The position numbers were made by a program, and so were the translations under genes. The notes under the pieces are model-generated. The model ran no database searches, was not told the DNA's origin, and saw nothing but the letters and a program-made list of their open reading frames with translations. Shown piece after piece: positions 1 to 11,830 of a stretch of 64,000 bases of DNA (positions within the stretch are counted from its first letter, which is position 1; the number at the start of each line of letters is the position of its first letter). This DNA is from Megaustenia siamemsis (taxonomy: Eukaryota > Mollusca > Gastropoda > Stylommatophora > Ariophantidae), in the NCBI GenBank assembly GCA_032433765.1, contig JAVIAB010000159.1:53458972-53522971 (forward strand). Direction: 5' to 3'.

Positions 1-3000
1 GTGACAATAATCCCATGATTCCCACAGGAAACCAGCAGAGAAAGTTGGACAGAGCTACCAGAAACAGCTGTTTAGCTACAGTTAAATCGTTAGCTCTTCT
101 GGACGATGTGTGATTCATTCTGTTCTCAGACATGGCACGAAAAATGGCCCTTTGACCGTAAGCAATGATAAGAACAAGAGAGACATTAAGAGCGATAAAT
201 ACGGCGAACGAGAACTCCCAGCCACTGAGTCGTTTAGTTGTCAAAGGTAAGCCAAGACACATTGCGTTAGAAGAATATATTTCAAACCTGAACACAATGG
301 GAGTCAGTGCAAGAAGGAAACCAATGATCCAAGACAAAGACAGAACGATAATTTTACTCATTTTGGAAAACTTGACTTGACCAAACGGAAACTTCATAAT
401 CAGAAACCTATCCAGAGTGATAAGGAAAACAAAAAATGTTGACGTTTCTCTAGAGAGGGTTGCCAGGAAGCCAGCGAGTTTACATACATCACTTTCTCTC
501 CAGCTCTTGTCATACAAAACATAAATGTCACGATAGTAATAATCCGCTCCAGCAATAATGAACAGATAGACTCCCATAATAAAGTCAGATATACTCAAGT
601 TTGTCACAAACAGACCATAACCTGTTCTGAGAACTGACCTGTCCCAGATCACCCTTTAACCAATAACTGCTATGTTCCCAAGAACAGCGACCACCCAGAG
701 AGGAACACGCTGAGCATCTATACCTATTGGTTCAAAACAAAAGGAGATAGCCTCATCAGGAGCGTGACAAGTGTTGTATGGGATCAGCTTTTCCCTTATC
801 TGTGGACAACACAACTGAAAACTGTCAGTGAACAGATCGTGACTGATACTGAGACCACTAAAGTAATCTTCATAAAAGTCTGCGATTAATAATCCACGTA
901 AATCTAGTGATTGATATATGATGCTATGAGGAAATATGTTTTCTTTAATGCTCCTGATTTTTGTAAAGCTCAAGTTTAAATGTTTCAAGCCAGGAAACAT
1001 TAAAACAAAAGATTTATTGAGAAGTGACAGACTCGTGTGTGAGAGGTCGATTGTTTCTAACAAAATTAATTGCATGTTTTTCATTTCAACAAACTCTTTG
1101 TTGTGTGATAGATTCAAGAGTCGGACATTATCCAGCGGAGAATCGTATATTTCATGACCATCCAGGGTATGTAGCCTGTTTGAGCTCATGTCCAATACAT
1201 GCAGGCAATTTGGTAATAAATGTTTCTTTTACTTGTAAAATTGCTGTGAGACGCAATAAAGATGACAACGTTTTTGAGGTAATAGAAGCGTGCTCTACTG
1301 AGTTCAACGTGGTCCATGTAACGTGCTCTCTGATCAAAACTTTCATCATTGAATGTTGGTATAGGCTTATTGCAATCTGACATCGGTACTGTTCCCGATA
1401 TACAGCGGAATCCTTCAACACATTTTACGATGTAGACAGTTAGGATTTCCGTCACAAACTAGGTCAGGATGGAGACACATTTTACTATTCCAACAAGCAA
1501 AGTTTCCAGTACAAGAGCTAAGAGTGTAATTATTCTCGTCATCTCCTGTAGGACAGTCTAAAGTTCCATCAAAGACATAATGTTGAGGGATGCAGTAAGT
1601 GTTCACACATTTAACGTATCCCTCTGGGCACTCAAAGTCAGTACAGTTATCAAGATGGGACAAATCTCTACAACCCACTAATACCCCGAACATATCCTTT
1701 AGTAGACACACTTGGGAGACCACAACCGATGTCCCAGACTGTTGTATCAAGAATCTATCGTTTCTGGTTTCCCTATAGTCTCGTCTATATGTCCCTCTTT
1801 ACCGTAACAGTTTATTTTGTTATTATTAAGATCTTTGAAGCTCACACACTTGTAGTCACAGTAGAAGGCACAGTCGTCGCCTGCTTTAAATGAATTTACA
1901 ACAACTTCACTTTCATTGTTGATATCCTTCTCTAGACTGTATCCACAGACATTACAGTCAACTTCACCATCCCCAACCCACTGTGCAGGTAAAAACGAAT
2001 CGTCACAACAATAAACACCATTTTGTCGATCGCTATCTGCATTCTGTGATTTATAAAAACAGAACAGCTCATCCCGCCTGTTGCTACAGTGATCAATAAA
2101 GTCACAGACATAAATATAGGAAATGTATTGCGAACCAAGTGAGTCTTCTCCACAATCAAAGAGGGGAAATAATTCTTGCTTTGACTTTCTCAAGAAACCT
2201 AAGAAATCTTTGTTGACAATGTTGGCCGAGACAGACACGATGTTATCCCTAAATATCATAAAATCTCCTTTTGTTAGAGCTTGAGTAAAACTTTCGTTCG
2301 ATGCAGGTTTTATTCTCATTATGTTCTTGTACTCAACTCTACGTGGAAGAGTCGCCTCACAAAGGCTAAATAAATTTATTTTGTCCCGACACCTCACATC
2401 AACCCATCCATCAACAACAACGTTGCCGGAAGTGTTACTGACGCCATTACTGTTATTGTTGTAAACAAATAGCCACACCCCACATCCTTTGATATAATCA
2501 GCTGTTGGTTTCCCTAGCAACCAATGATTAACCACCAATGGACTATATTGATTTGTTATCTCTTCATACCAATGAAAACGTTTTGCAATGTTCATTGTAG
2601 TCTTTTTTTAGTCCAATAACAAATTGTACAGTTAATCGAGATGTATTTTTAAGTGTCATATCTGAGGTACTAGGAACCTGTTAGAAACGTTGACATTTTT
2701 TGTTGTAAGAATAGCATTTCCTCTTTAGTTTCTATTGTTGCTAAAAAAATGTATTAATCTTTAAATTTATCCCTACCAGACCACCAATCTTTTTCTGAAT
2801 TAAAAACCAACGGTAAATAGCAAGATATTTGATCAGTTTGTCTATATCTCTACCATAGAGAATAATAACAGCGACATGGATGTCGTTCTTCTCTCGACCC
2901 AGCCATCTCAGCAAATAAACGTTGGACAAACTGTATTTTATGCGTAAGGTTATTATTGGCACTGAAATGATAGATCTTAATTGGTTCATATATTATATGA

Positions 3001-3322
3001 TACTTAAACAAGGACAATTTACCAAACAATTCTTCTGTTGCATCTTCCACATATGTGCTTAAATCATAAAACTTCCAATAGCTGACGTTTACTGCAGGGT
3101 TGCTGACAGAATACGAATCATAAACATCAGCGATCAGCGCTCTTGACGCTGCCCCAGTGGAACGTAACCCCCTAGCAAAATCCAAGCTCACTCTCCTTTG
3201 ATCACCATAAATAATTCTTTTATCGGCGCTGTCAAAATAAAGAAATAAAATGTCCACCTTTTCTGTGGTGCATCCATGAAGTGGAAAGTTTCCTGAGTCA
3301 CTTCCTTGTATACCTTCAACAA
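1..3322 (-). pseudogene. GRL101-like vWA/lectin/LDLa/LRR 7TM receptor, broken left copy
   Basis: Reading down from about 3322, the minus strand encodes in order a vWA-like domain (to about 2860), the C-terminal part of a C-type-lectin-like domain (2595-2330), Cys-rich LDLa repeats (about 2170-1420), LRRs (about 1400-830), a Cys-rich hinge with a CC pair, and seven-helix sequence open from 655 to the window edge. It would be a surface receptor of the LRR-containing GPCR class. Breaks seen against the right copy are: an internal deletion of about 220 bp near 2860 removing the lectin start; TGA at 1747-1749; a 1-base deletion near 1700; a 23-base deletion near 1428 removing the acidic end of the last LDLa; a frame change near 1215; and TAA at 656-658 replacing a Tyr codon just after TM1. 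The C-terminus lies off the window. No introns interrupt the matched region. A functional allele or assembly error cannot be excluded, but so many lesions favour a pseudogene. Confidence 0.85.
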
Positions 3323-3734
3323 CAAATAGTTGGTTAATTAAAGTAGACTTGAATATAGCGATACTAAAGTATAACCATATGTACAAGTGTGTTTACATAT
3401 TAGTTGAACTATTTATGTACTTATTTCTTACAATAAATAATATACTTGGGGCGTGGTTAGTTAATTAATAGTTACCAAGACTTCTTGTTTGGCTCTAATG
3501 TCCTTGACATGAAGGACATAAATCTATGATACAGAGACAACAGTTGAGTTTAAAGCTGAAAGCTAACAATAAAGATGGAAAAGTGGTATGGTAGCAGCTT
3601 CACGTAGGTGCGAAGCAAGACACAAGTTGAATGACGTTTCGGCCAAGTAGGACTTCAGCTGGTACAATAAAAAACTACACACAAATATATAAGGATATAC
3701 ACTGAAGCACAACTATATGGCAATAATTTGCTCA
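3323..3734. other. Receptor upstream flank, left copy
   Basis: Noncoding sequence matching 52377-52784 in reverse. The putative splice acceptor of the right copy is changed here (TTGAAG instead of TTGCAG before the coding match). No first exon, signal peptide or promoter was recognised. Confidence 0.6.
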
Positions 3735-4560
3735 TCATCAGCATCATCATGTGTCATACCAGTTGACGTATGCGTCTTTCCACAATCTTCTAACCTCAGT
3801 GCATGGTAACAATTTTGTTGTTGACCTTTTTACATGCCCTGATACCAAGCTATTTAGTATTTACTCTCTCTGTCGTTTGCAATATATTTTTCCTTGTATA
3901 TTGCCAGTTTTAATCACAAATTCGAAATTTCCTCTTCTCGTGATGTACCCGAGAAATTTCGAATTTTTGCTTTCTGATGTTTTTTAGGAGTTCCATTTTC
4001 TATTTGAGAATTTCGTCGTTGGTATCTTTAGCTATCCAGGGAGCTTTCAACATTCTTCTTATAGTTTCCATCTATATGGCTTGTAATCGTCTTTTTATTT
4101 ATTTGTTTACTGTCATTGATTCGCTTCCATAGGTCAGAATTGGTTCTATACAACCGACGTTCTGACAACCAGTGTTCAATTCCTGCTGGAAGCAGTGTCA
4201 GTTACACTCGTGTTAGGAAAAATACTATCCCCTCGGTCACTTGAGGCACTCTGGGAATGTGAGGAATGTCGCTTCGCATCCTGAGTTTCTATGCTACAAG
4301 CTACACTATCCAGTAGTCTATAAATAGTTCTGGATAGGAGGCCGTGTACACATGGGTGAAAACTCGCGAACTAAGACGCCGACTCAAGTCTCGTACTTAA
4401 CCTTTACCTTACTATTATGTCTATCTTTTCTTGTAGTTCATTCTCTGTCTCTACTATTAAGACTGTGTCATCCGCATATCACTAATCATTTATGTTATGA
4501 CCGTTGACTTCAATGTCTTCTATATCTGCTAATGATCTCGTAAAATTTTTGCTGTTAAGT
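3735..4560 (-). mobile_element. LINE A 3' fragment, interrupted by a SINE
   Basis: On the minus strand, 4150-3735 reads as the decayed C-terminal part of a LINE polyprotein and ends in a GAT-type triplet tail (plus-strand ATC/ATG triplets near 3733-3750). 4560-4406 encodes a further reverse transcriptase part with an intact Tyr-Ala-Asp-Asp box. A SINE sits between them. Stops and frameshifts are frequent. The same order is found reversed at 51235-52376, so this block predates the inverted duplication. Confidence 0.72.
4150..4405 (+). mobile_element. tRNA-type SINE B, 5'-truncated
   Basis: About 250 bp similar to 59045-59240 and, in reverse, to 51385-51680. It keeps a B-box-like GTTCAATTCC near 4178-4187. 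The A-box end seen in the 59-kb copy is missing, apparently lost with adjacent LINE sequence. A second B-box-like stretch lies near 4380-4395. Family name unknown. Confidence 0.55.
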
Positions 4561-5505
4561 GAAACCAGAACTCTACACCCATTGATATAAGAGGTTTAAG
4601 ACAAGGATGCATCCTATCACCAAGCTTGCTCAATCTATAACACTGAGCAAATCATTAAAAACATCACAGAAATGCTAGGCCTAAACATTAAAGGAAAGAT
4701 AATCAATAACCTCAAATATGCTGATGTTGCTGTATTGCTAGCATAAAATCCAAAAGATATGCAACAATTACTTAATAAATAAACATGACAAACAAAAAAT
4801 ATGGATTAGATATGAATATCAAAATGAGTAAAACTATAATCGTAAACAAAGATAATACTCAAAACCTACAAGTGGATATCAAAAATGAAAGGAACAGACG
4901 TAGATATAGTTCAGAGCTACAACTACCTTGGATATACAATAACCAATGAAGGAAAATGTAAAAAAAACCAAATAAACAAAAGAAAAGGAATGACAAAAAG
5001 TAATTTGTATGCCACGAAAAAGATATTAACATAAAAAAAAAATAACACCAGAGATAAAGCTAAAAATAGCAAAATGTTCTATTTTCTAAATATCTCTGTA
5101 TGGTGCAGAAACACGGACATTAGACCAGAAAACAGAGCAGAAAATTGAAACATTTGAAATGCGGTTTTATAGAATAATAGGTTGAACTAAATGGAAAGAA
5201 AAGAAAACAAATGATGAAGTTTTACAACAGCTAAAAGTGAAAAGAGAACTACTAAACGCCAATTATAACTAGACAAGTGAAATTTTTGGGGCATGTTAAA
5301 AGGCAAAACAACCTACTAGAAGTAATATTGGAAGGGGAAATACATGGTAATAGAGGCAGAGACAGACCAAGACTAACATTGACGAGTAACATGAAACGAT
5401 GCACAGGTCAGCCTATGACAATCTGCACCATCAGAGCAAGATGCAGAGCGGAATAGCTCTCCATGGTAGCCAAACGTTGATTAGGAGACGGTATTTAATG
5501 ACTGA
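4561..5505 (+). mobile_element. LINE B reverse transcriptase and C-terminal fragment
   Basis: Broken frames read through the RT signature GCILSPS, an altered catalytic region (YADV instead of YADD), the thumb-like segment 'MNIK.SKT', and the C-terminal 'GRGRPRLT' type motif near 5350-5380. It resembles 62326-63540 and reversed 50583-51234. Multiple stops and frameshifts mean it cannot encode an active enzyme. Confidence 0.75.
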
Positions 5506-5514
5506 ATGAAAGTG

Positions 5515-5910
5515 AAAACAAATCCTGCGACAGAACACAGCCTTGTCTGACTCCTTGTTTTATATATTAGAACTTTTCAGTTTTGTTGCTAATTCTTATG
5601 CATGTTGTTTGTTGCAAGTACATGCTTTTTATGATTCGCAGATCCTTGCCATCAGTGTTTAATTTCTCCAGCATATTGATTATTTCCTCATGATATACTT
5701 TATCAAATGCTTTTGTGTAACGTACATATAACTTTATATATGTCGATTGCTCTTGCTATCAATGTTCTCAGGATGTACAATGTATAACTGGTGCCCTTTT
5801 CTTCCATAAATCCACATTGTTCCTCATGTATTTCTAAAATGTTCGTGTATTCCTTAAACGTAATCATTCTTAGCAATACTTTTGCCATATAACACATGAG
5901 ATTAATTGTC
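5515..5910 (-). mobile_element. LINE A reverse transcriptase fragment
   Basis: A frame at 5897-5703 encodes 'EEQCGF' and 'YILRTLIARAID', matching the RT fingers region of LINE A at 59700-59900 and 60826-61020. It lies just outside the shared inverted arm and has no matching fragment at the right arm's inner edge. Decayed. Confidence 0.7.
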
Positions 5911-5916
5911 TATTCA

Positions 5917-7990
5917 AGGGATGGCCAATTTCTTTCAAATGGCGGGCCACTTTTTTAGTATTATTTTTTTTTTTGTGGTGGGCCATACACATAACAACAT
6001 CAATACAAACAAGCTTGGCATTTGTTTTAAGGTAATATTTGTATTATTTATCGGCATTAATTGCTTAAATAAATAATTTTGTTGCAACAGAGTTAAAAAA
6101 TGCCTAGCTGTTTTATAAAAATGAATAAAAGTTGCTATTTATATTGTTTAACAAACATGCTTTAGTTAGGTCATTTTAAAGTTGACATATAACAAACCTT
6201 AATGAGAACAATGTGGACGTTCAAGTGCAGCAACAAGCTCATCAAAGTCATTGTGTAAAAATGATGATGATATATTCGTAATGATTATAATTCGTCTGCA
6301 GTGATACCAGTGCCTTCCATAACCAAATAACCAAATTCGTTATAAATCCTGAAGGTGGCCATCAGTGAGTCGGTTTCTTTGTGACGATTTAATATCCTTC
6401 ATTGTTGAAAAAGCGCATTCACATATATATGTGCTTCCGAACATAGAAGTAATTTTCAAACTGAAATCATTCAATGCGGGATATTTTTCTCGCGGCACAA
6501 GTTTCCAAAAGTCAACTCCTATCTCCATCCTTGATTGGAAAAAGGGGTCACATTGGAGGTTACATAAGTCCAACTGAAAAGTGTCATGTTGTTGGAAAAT
6601 GTCACACTTCATAGGGTTGTTAAACAATGCCAGTTCTGGTCGTATACCACTTAAGTCAGAAAATCGTTCATTGAATTGCTCCAATAGTTTGTCTAACATT
6701 AATACAGAAAATTTGAAATCAGTGTCACTGCGTTCCTCAATCAATTCTTTGCACGAAGGAAAATGAATGAAGTTTTCTTTGGCCAGGGTAAATCTAAAAA
6801 CTTTTAGTTGACTTATAAATCCATCTAGGTGTCCTACCAAATCTGAGACTGTTTGGGAACGTCCCTGTAGCTTCACGTTGAGTTCATTCATGTGCTGTGT
6901 GATATCTGTTAAAAAAGGCCAATACGCTGTTAAAATGTGGATTAGACATTATTCTAATCAGTTCTTTGTTGGTATCACGTTTCTCTAAAAACTGCTTTAT
7001 CTTGTCTCTCAAAGCAAAAAATCACCTCAAACAATCCCCTCTGGTTAGCCAGCGTACTTGTGTGTAGAGCACTAAATCGCCATATTCCGCCTCAACTTCT
7101 GATAGAAAAATTATAAACTGTCGGTGTGTCAAAGTCCGATTCCCGCCGTTTATTAATTTCACTTTATTACAGTTTTCATAACATCCTCCACGTCTAGAAT
7201 CTTGCCACACAGCGCCTCCTGGTGTATAATACAATGTAATGCTGGGAAGGGATTCCAGCATTCCTTAATAATCCAACTAAACCTGTTTGAGTACCATAAA
7301 TTGACTTAGTGTTATCTGTCACTATTGCTGAAAGTCTGTTTATGTCACCGATACCGTTAACAACTTTCATAACGGAGTCTTACATGTCTTTACCTTTGGT
7401 CGTATTATGTATGAATCTAAAGCTAGTAGCTCTTCGATGATAATAAAGTCTTTTGAAACAGTTCTTATGAAAATTATAAGTTGTGCTGTGTCTGATATGT
7501 CAGCAGATTCATCCAAAGCCAGAGAAAAGTAAGCGGAATTTGTAACGACACTCTTTAATTTACTAGATATATGAGAACTTATTTTCTCAACCCTTCTAGT
7601 GGCTGTCTGTTTTGATAGTGGAACGCTTTCAAAGTGACTGGCAATTGTTTCTTCCCCAAATGCATGCGTCATGTTAATAGAACAATGCTTTACGAAGTCA
7701 CAGTCACACAATGCTTTTTTTTATTTCGCTATCTCTGCGCTTACAACAAACGATGCCAATAAGAAACTTGTTTGTTTTGGTTTAATGTAGTTAAAAACAG
7801 ATTTCTGAGCACTAATATTTGTCTTCAAATCGCACACATGTGTAGAACGTATTGTATCAATGTAGTCCTTGTATTTAGCGGCGTGGGGCTGTGTGTAATG
7901 CCGTTTAAGATTATACTTTTTATTTACAGACAACACTTGCAAACATACAAGGCACTGCGGTTTACTATCCTTATTGTTGATAAATAAAAA
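5917..7990 (-). mobile_element. Decayed hAT transposon (BED finger, hAT dimerisation domain)
   Basis: The low-coordinate end begins with a GGGATGGCCAA-type terminus, like the terminal repeat of the hAT at 47439-50171. The minus strand then gives, in pieces, a BED-type zinc finger (KPQCLVC...YNLKRHY, about 7980-7870), the catalytic-core segment 'SLALDESADISDTAQL' (about 7540-7480), and the C-terminal dimerisation region 'FGSTYICECAFSTMKDIKS' (about 6450-6390). Frames change near 7720, 7370, 7020 and 6900, so the enzyme is dead. The far terminus was not found. Domestication is unlikely given the breaks. Confidence 0.8.
6265..6335 (+). mobile_element. Element X 3'-end fragment
   Basis: The last part of element X, ending in GCCTTCCATAACCAAATAACC-type sequence. 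It matches the 3' end of the 61647-62188 copy and, reversed, the start of 23691. It sits inside the decayed hAT, between its terminus and its transposase. Confidence 0.55.
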
Positions 7991-8029
7991 TCATGTTCCC
8001 ATTTCTCATGAAAAAATCTGATTTTTTTC

Positions 8030-8345
8030 TCTCTTTTTATAGTCAAGTTATGTATACGCTCTCTTTGTTTACAATCACGAAGTGTTAGCTGTCTCTCTTC
8101 GTATATTTAAGTTGTGTAAGCGCTCTCTCTCTCTCTGTGTTTACAGTCATGATTAGTTAGCTTCTTACAGTCTTCTTACAGACAAGTAGAGTGCGATGTC
8201 TGTCTGCTTACAATTAAGTACTCTACGCTGTCTCCCTTCTTAAAGCCAAGTAGTCAAAGCTGTTGGTCTCCTTATAGTCAAATAGCATACTCCGTTTCTC
8301 TTATTATAGCTGACTGTTGCTCTGTTATATTCCTTATTGTCAAGA
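8030..8345. repeat. Degenerate tandem repeat of about 60 bp
   Basis: Recurring segments of the type 'TTTACAGTCAAGTA..TACGCTGTCTCTCTT' appear about five times with many differences. No coding potential. The rest of 7990-8655 shows nothing recognisable. Confidence 0.5.
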
Positions 8346-8654
8346 ATACATTTCAAACCATCACTATTTTTTACAATTAAAGAGTATAAAGCCACTATTC
8401 ATGATAACAAATATTATAAACTGATATCAGACATGCAGCTACACATTTCTTTTACGTTTAAACATTATCTGTTCAGCAATCTGATCATGGTTACGTATTT
8501 GCGAACATCGCGGTGAGAAATGTATTAAATGTGGTAGAAGAGGAACGTGAAGTTGAAAGTGTAGATGAAGTAACAGACATCGATTAATAGATGGGTATTG
8601 CAGTAATATTCTGTCACCGCTGTGTTAAATCTAAACTTACAGAACCGGTTTACA

Positions 8655-8730
8655 TCAACTGTCGAGATCGAAAGTTGTGGAGACATGATCACCTACGCCA
8701 GCAGATATGATACTTTATGATGATAATGAC
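8655..8730 (+). mobile_element. LINE A 3'-terminal fragment
   Basis: Contains GATCGAAAGTTGTGGAG followed by ATGATCACCTACGCCAG and a GATGAT tail, matching the end of the LINE at 15118-15550. Only the last few dozen bases are present. Confidence 0.6.
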
Positions 8731-8839
8731 CGACTTGGGTATAAAAAATAGGGACCGAACTAAAATGTTTTTGCCATCGCTCTTATCACTCTACAACTGA
8801 CACAAGACCACTGTTGTAGAATGTCAGATTGATAATAAT

Positions 8840-9060
8840 TGTAGCTAAAAAAACTGTATAAATAACTTTTTTTTAAATAACACAAAACTTAGACTATTCA
8901 ATTCAAATGTACTGTCAACCCTTACATATGCGTGTGAGAGCTGGGAAACAAGAAAAGACATAGAAACAAAGTTGAACGCGTTCTAAAATAATAGATGTCT
9001 AAGGAAAATACGTTGGTATAGCTTGGAAGGAATTAAAAACAAAATATTGGAGGGTATTTT
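8840..9060 (+). mobile_element. LINE C fragment
   Basis: Translation gives 'FNSNVLSTLTYACESWE' and 'CLRKIRWY', matching the post-RT region of the 605-codon LINE at 11843-13660 ('FNSNVKSVLLYGCETWR', 'CLRRIKGW'). Broken by stops and a frameshift. Confidence 0.6.
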
Positions 9061-9099
9061 CATTCACTGCTGATTCAATGTAAGTTGACCCATCTTTGA

Positions 9100-11010
9100 T
9101 AATATGAACAGTGGATTCATACATGGAGTAAGCTTAGGCACTATTCATCTGTCGTCCAGGGGTAAACGGCTTGACCAACTTCTAAACGTGTCCAATAGTG
9201 GAACAGTGTCCGGCCTCCAGATATAGATGTGAGCTGCGAATATAGAATAACTACACAAAGCTCGGGCAGATTGTGCTCGTAAACCCGGTAGGGCAGACCA
9301 TCTAAGGGCAGAATCCCCTACAGAAAAGACAAGCTGCTGCATTGCAGGAAGATTGGAGACAATCAATGGCTAAGGAAAGCAAGCCAAAATAAAATGCTGG
9401 CAGAAATCGGGTGCACTGGGCCAATGGCGCTGAATAAAGTACAACGTTCTAACATGTAATCAGTCAGAGTGGATCTAACGGACTTTAATCATGGTGCTTT
9501 GTCCTTGGAGTCCCCCCAGGCATGTGGAGTGCCGAGCCCCATTTGTCGTAGGAGTTCACCCCAGGCTACTAGTGGTAACCGTGACCATTTTGGGGAGCCA
9601 GGAAATGGGACCAGAGGGAAATTACTATTGGTCGGAGAAGCTTCAAGACACACCTGAAAATAATACACTGGAATGCGGAGTATACCATAAAAAAACAAGC
9701 CCTAGCAGTCAGACTAGCAGAGGAACAGATAGACCTTGCCTGCATCCAAGAAACTCACCTTAATCCTCAGCATAGATTTATGATTAGGGACTACTAAAAA
9801 TTTAGTCACGACAGGGAAGGCCATAAGAGTGGAATCCTTACACTTATTAAAAATACCATCCCAGCAAAACTGTATATAGTTAACATATACTGTCCTAATG
9901 AGAAATTGCTGTAGCCGTGGTCAATGGAAATAACACATACAAGGTGTCTGGTAGTAGGAGGCTTTAACAGCCTCTCTGAAAGTTGGGGATATAAGGAGTC
10001 CAATGTTCGAGGTGAAGAAGTGGAAGAATGGGAAATAGACAACAACCTATTCCTCATAAACTCTAGAGAGGAACCCCAAACCTTCTAATCAAGAAGATGG
10101 AAAACATCAAATTCCGACAAAGCATTTGCAACAGGAAACATTTCAAATATAATAGCTAGAATAGTACTGAACCAACTTGGCAACAGTGAACATAGACCAG
10201 TCAAACTTTCAGTGGACCTTGCTCACCTACAGGAGTTGCTAATACCACTTCCCTGCTGGAACCACAAGAGAGTAGACTGGGAAAGGTTTGCGAGGCTCAC
10301 ATATGCCTTTATTGCGTCTATCAAACACCCATTGAAAGAAAGCCAATAATTTGAAGGAGGAGATAACAAATGGAATCATGACAGCTGCTAAAGAATCAAT
10401 TCCTAGAGGAGCAAGAATAACAATTCAATCCATACTGGAGCAAGGAAATACAACGATGAGAAGGAGAACTGAACTCTGACAGACAACTAGATGAAAATTC
10501 ACAAGGCACGGAGAGCAACACAGACTATAAATCGGCCTCTGTCAAATACAGAAGATAGGTCAAAATATCCGCCAAACAGAGATGGAAAGGCAAAACAGAG
10601 AGCACCAATCTAGACAAAAATGGACACAAACTCGCGAAAGCTCTGAGCGATGAAAACAACTGCCGACCGTCAATAACATTAGCACACAATTAGAATATTC
10701 ACACCAACAAGAAGGCAGCAAATCTACTGATATAAACTTACAAAAACATTAGTAAAATAAACATTCCAAAAGACCAACAGAAAGCTGCAAGCAATTAAAA
10801 TCGAGATGCAAAACACATGCATTTTAGCACAAGAAGAACATCAGACGACCATCTTTACACCATCAGAATTAGATGTAGCCCTCTAAGGATTTGAAGCTTA
10901 AGGGTTCCCCTGGTAAAGATGGAATCACCAACGAAATGCTCATAAAACTGGGACAGAAAGTCAAGGACCAGCTTCTAATCATAATTAATGCCAGCTCGCA
11001 GAGAGGTCAC
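9100..11010 (+). mobile_element. LINE D (Jockey-like) 5' region and endonuclease, decayed
   Basis: The segment from 9363 to about 9520 matches 50295-50440 and looks like the element's 5' untranslated region. From about 9650 broken frames encode an exonuclease-endonuclease-phosphatase domain: 'LACIQETHLNPQH' (about 9737), 'VVGGFNS..ESWGY' (about 9953; the usual GDFNS is altered to GGFNS) and 'SEHRPVKLSV' (about 10187; usually SDH). Around 10880-11000 an RT start, 'GKDGITNEMLIKLG', is visible. In-frame stops occur throughout. 9060-9363 may be further 5' sequence but I could not match it. Confidence 0.75.
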
Positions 11011-11818
11011 ATAACGGCAACTTTGACTTTTTTTCCAAAATAATTTCTAATAATTGAAACCAGTATAGCTAAATAGCCCGCGACATGAGTGAAACAATGA
11101 TACCTGAATCATATTTCTACGACAATTAGGAAAAAAGTTATGATGTTTTAAAGTGAATAATTACTCAAATGATGATACAAAGAAGAAAAAACCATATCGC
11201 CAGATTTGGCATGCAAAAAAAAGTCAAATTTTAAAAAAGCCACATTTTTTAAAATTAAATTAAAAATATTATCATTATATTTGGTGTACATTTTCAAAAT
11301 AATCACTATATTATATTTGGTGTAAAAAAAAATAATACCTTTTATTTGATTTGCGTTAAAAATAAGTCATTTAAATTTATATATATATCAAAGTAACTGA
11401 TATTAATAGGAATTGACGTCAAAGTTAACAGTCATTCTCTGCAATTTATGTAAGAATAATTATAAATTTATATGATTCAATTCACATAAAAATAATACTA
11501 ATGTTCTGCTAAAAAAGTCACATCATTATTGTTATTTTATATATAAGAAGTATAATTTTATTATTAATTTTTTTTTTATTCATTTAAAAAAATATGTTTT
11601 TACAATATAAAAATAAACCAATAAGGTATCAGTGAATTAGACACATCAATAGTTATTTATCATTGTTTATTTAAACTTTAAACAGACTTCACCAACAAAC
11701 AAACGAAGCTAAACAAAACAAACGTGCAAACAAAGAAAAAAAAAGATCACATTTGGGGAAAAACATCAAAATTTTATTAAATAACCATTGTTTGATGTTA
11801 TTTATCAAAATCCACAAT
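11011..11818. other. AT-rich noncoding stretch
   Basis: No gene is seen. The sequence is very AT-rich with homopolymer runs. From about 11640 it contains the AT-rich repeat also found near 13764-14330 and 14600-14860. Confidence 0.5.
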
Positions 11819-11830
11819 ATGCACCATTAT
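11819..11830. repeat. TSD of LINE C, left copy
   Basis: ATGCACCATTAT, identical to 13752-13763. The related empty site at about 14238-14249 reads ATGCGCCATTAT once. Confidence 0.9.

Larger units (their letters stand above)
1..5510. repeat. Left arm of large inverted duplication
   Basis: Read on the minus strand, this segment matches 50580-56356 on the plus strand in the same order: receptor 7TM, LRR, LDLa, lectin and vWA regions, the upstream noncoding flank, a LINE A 3' end, a SINE, more LINE A with a YADD box, then LINE B. Position 1 corresponds to about 56356, so the arm continues beyond the window. The match is closest in the 7TM part and looser in the LINE-rich flank. Small deletions differ between arms: the left lacks LINE A sequence equivalent to about 51650-51965, and the right lacks part of LINE B. 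Confidence 0.88.

Noticed and set aside
9489..9763. Small proteins at 9469-9763
   Set aside because: They overlap in several frames at the LINE D leader and match no domain.
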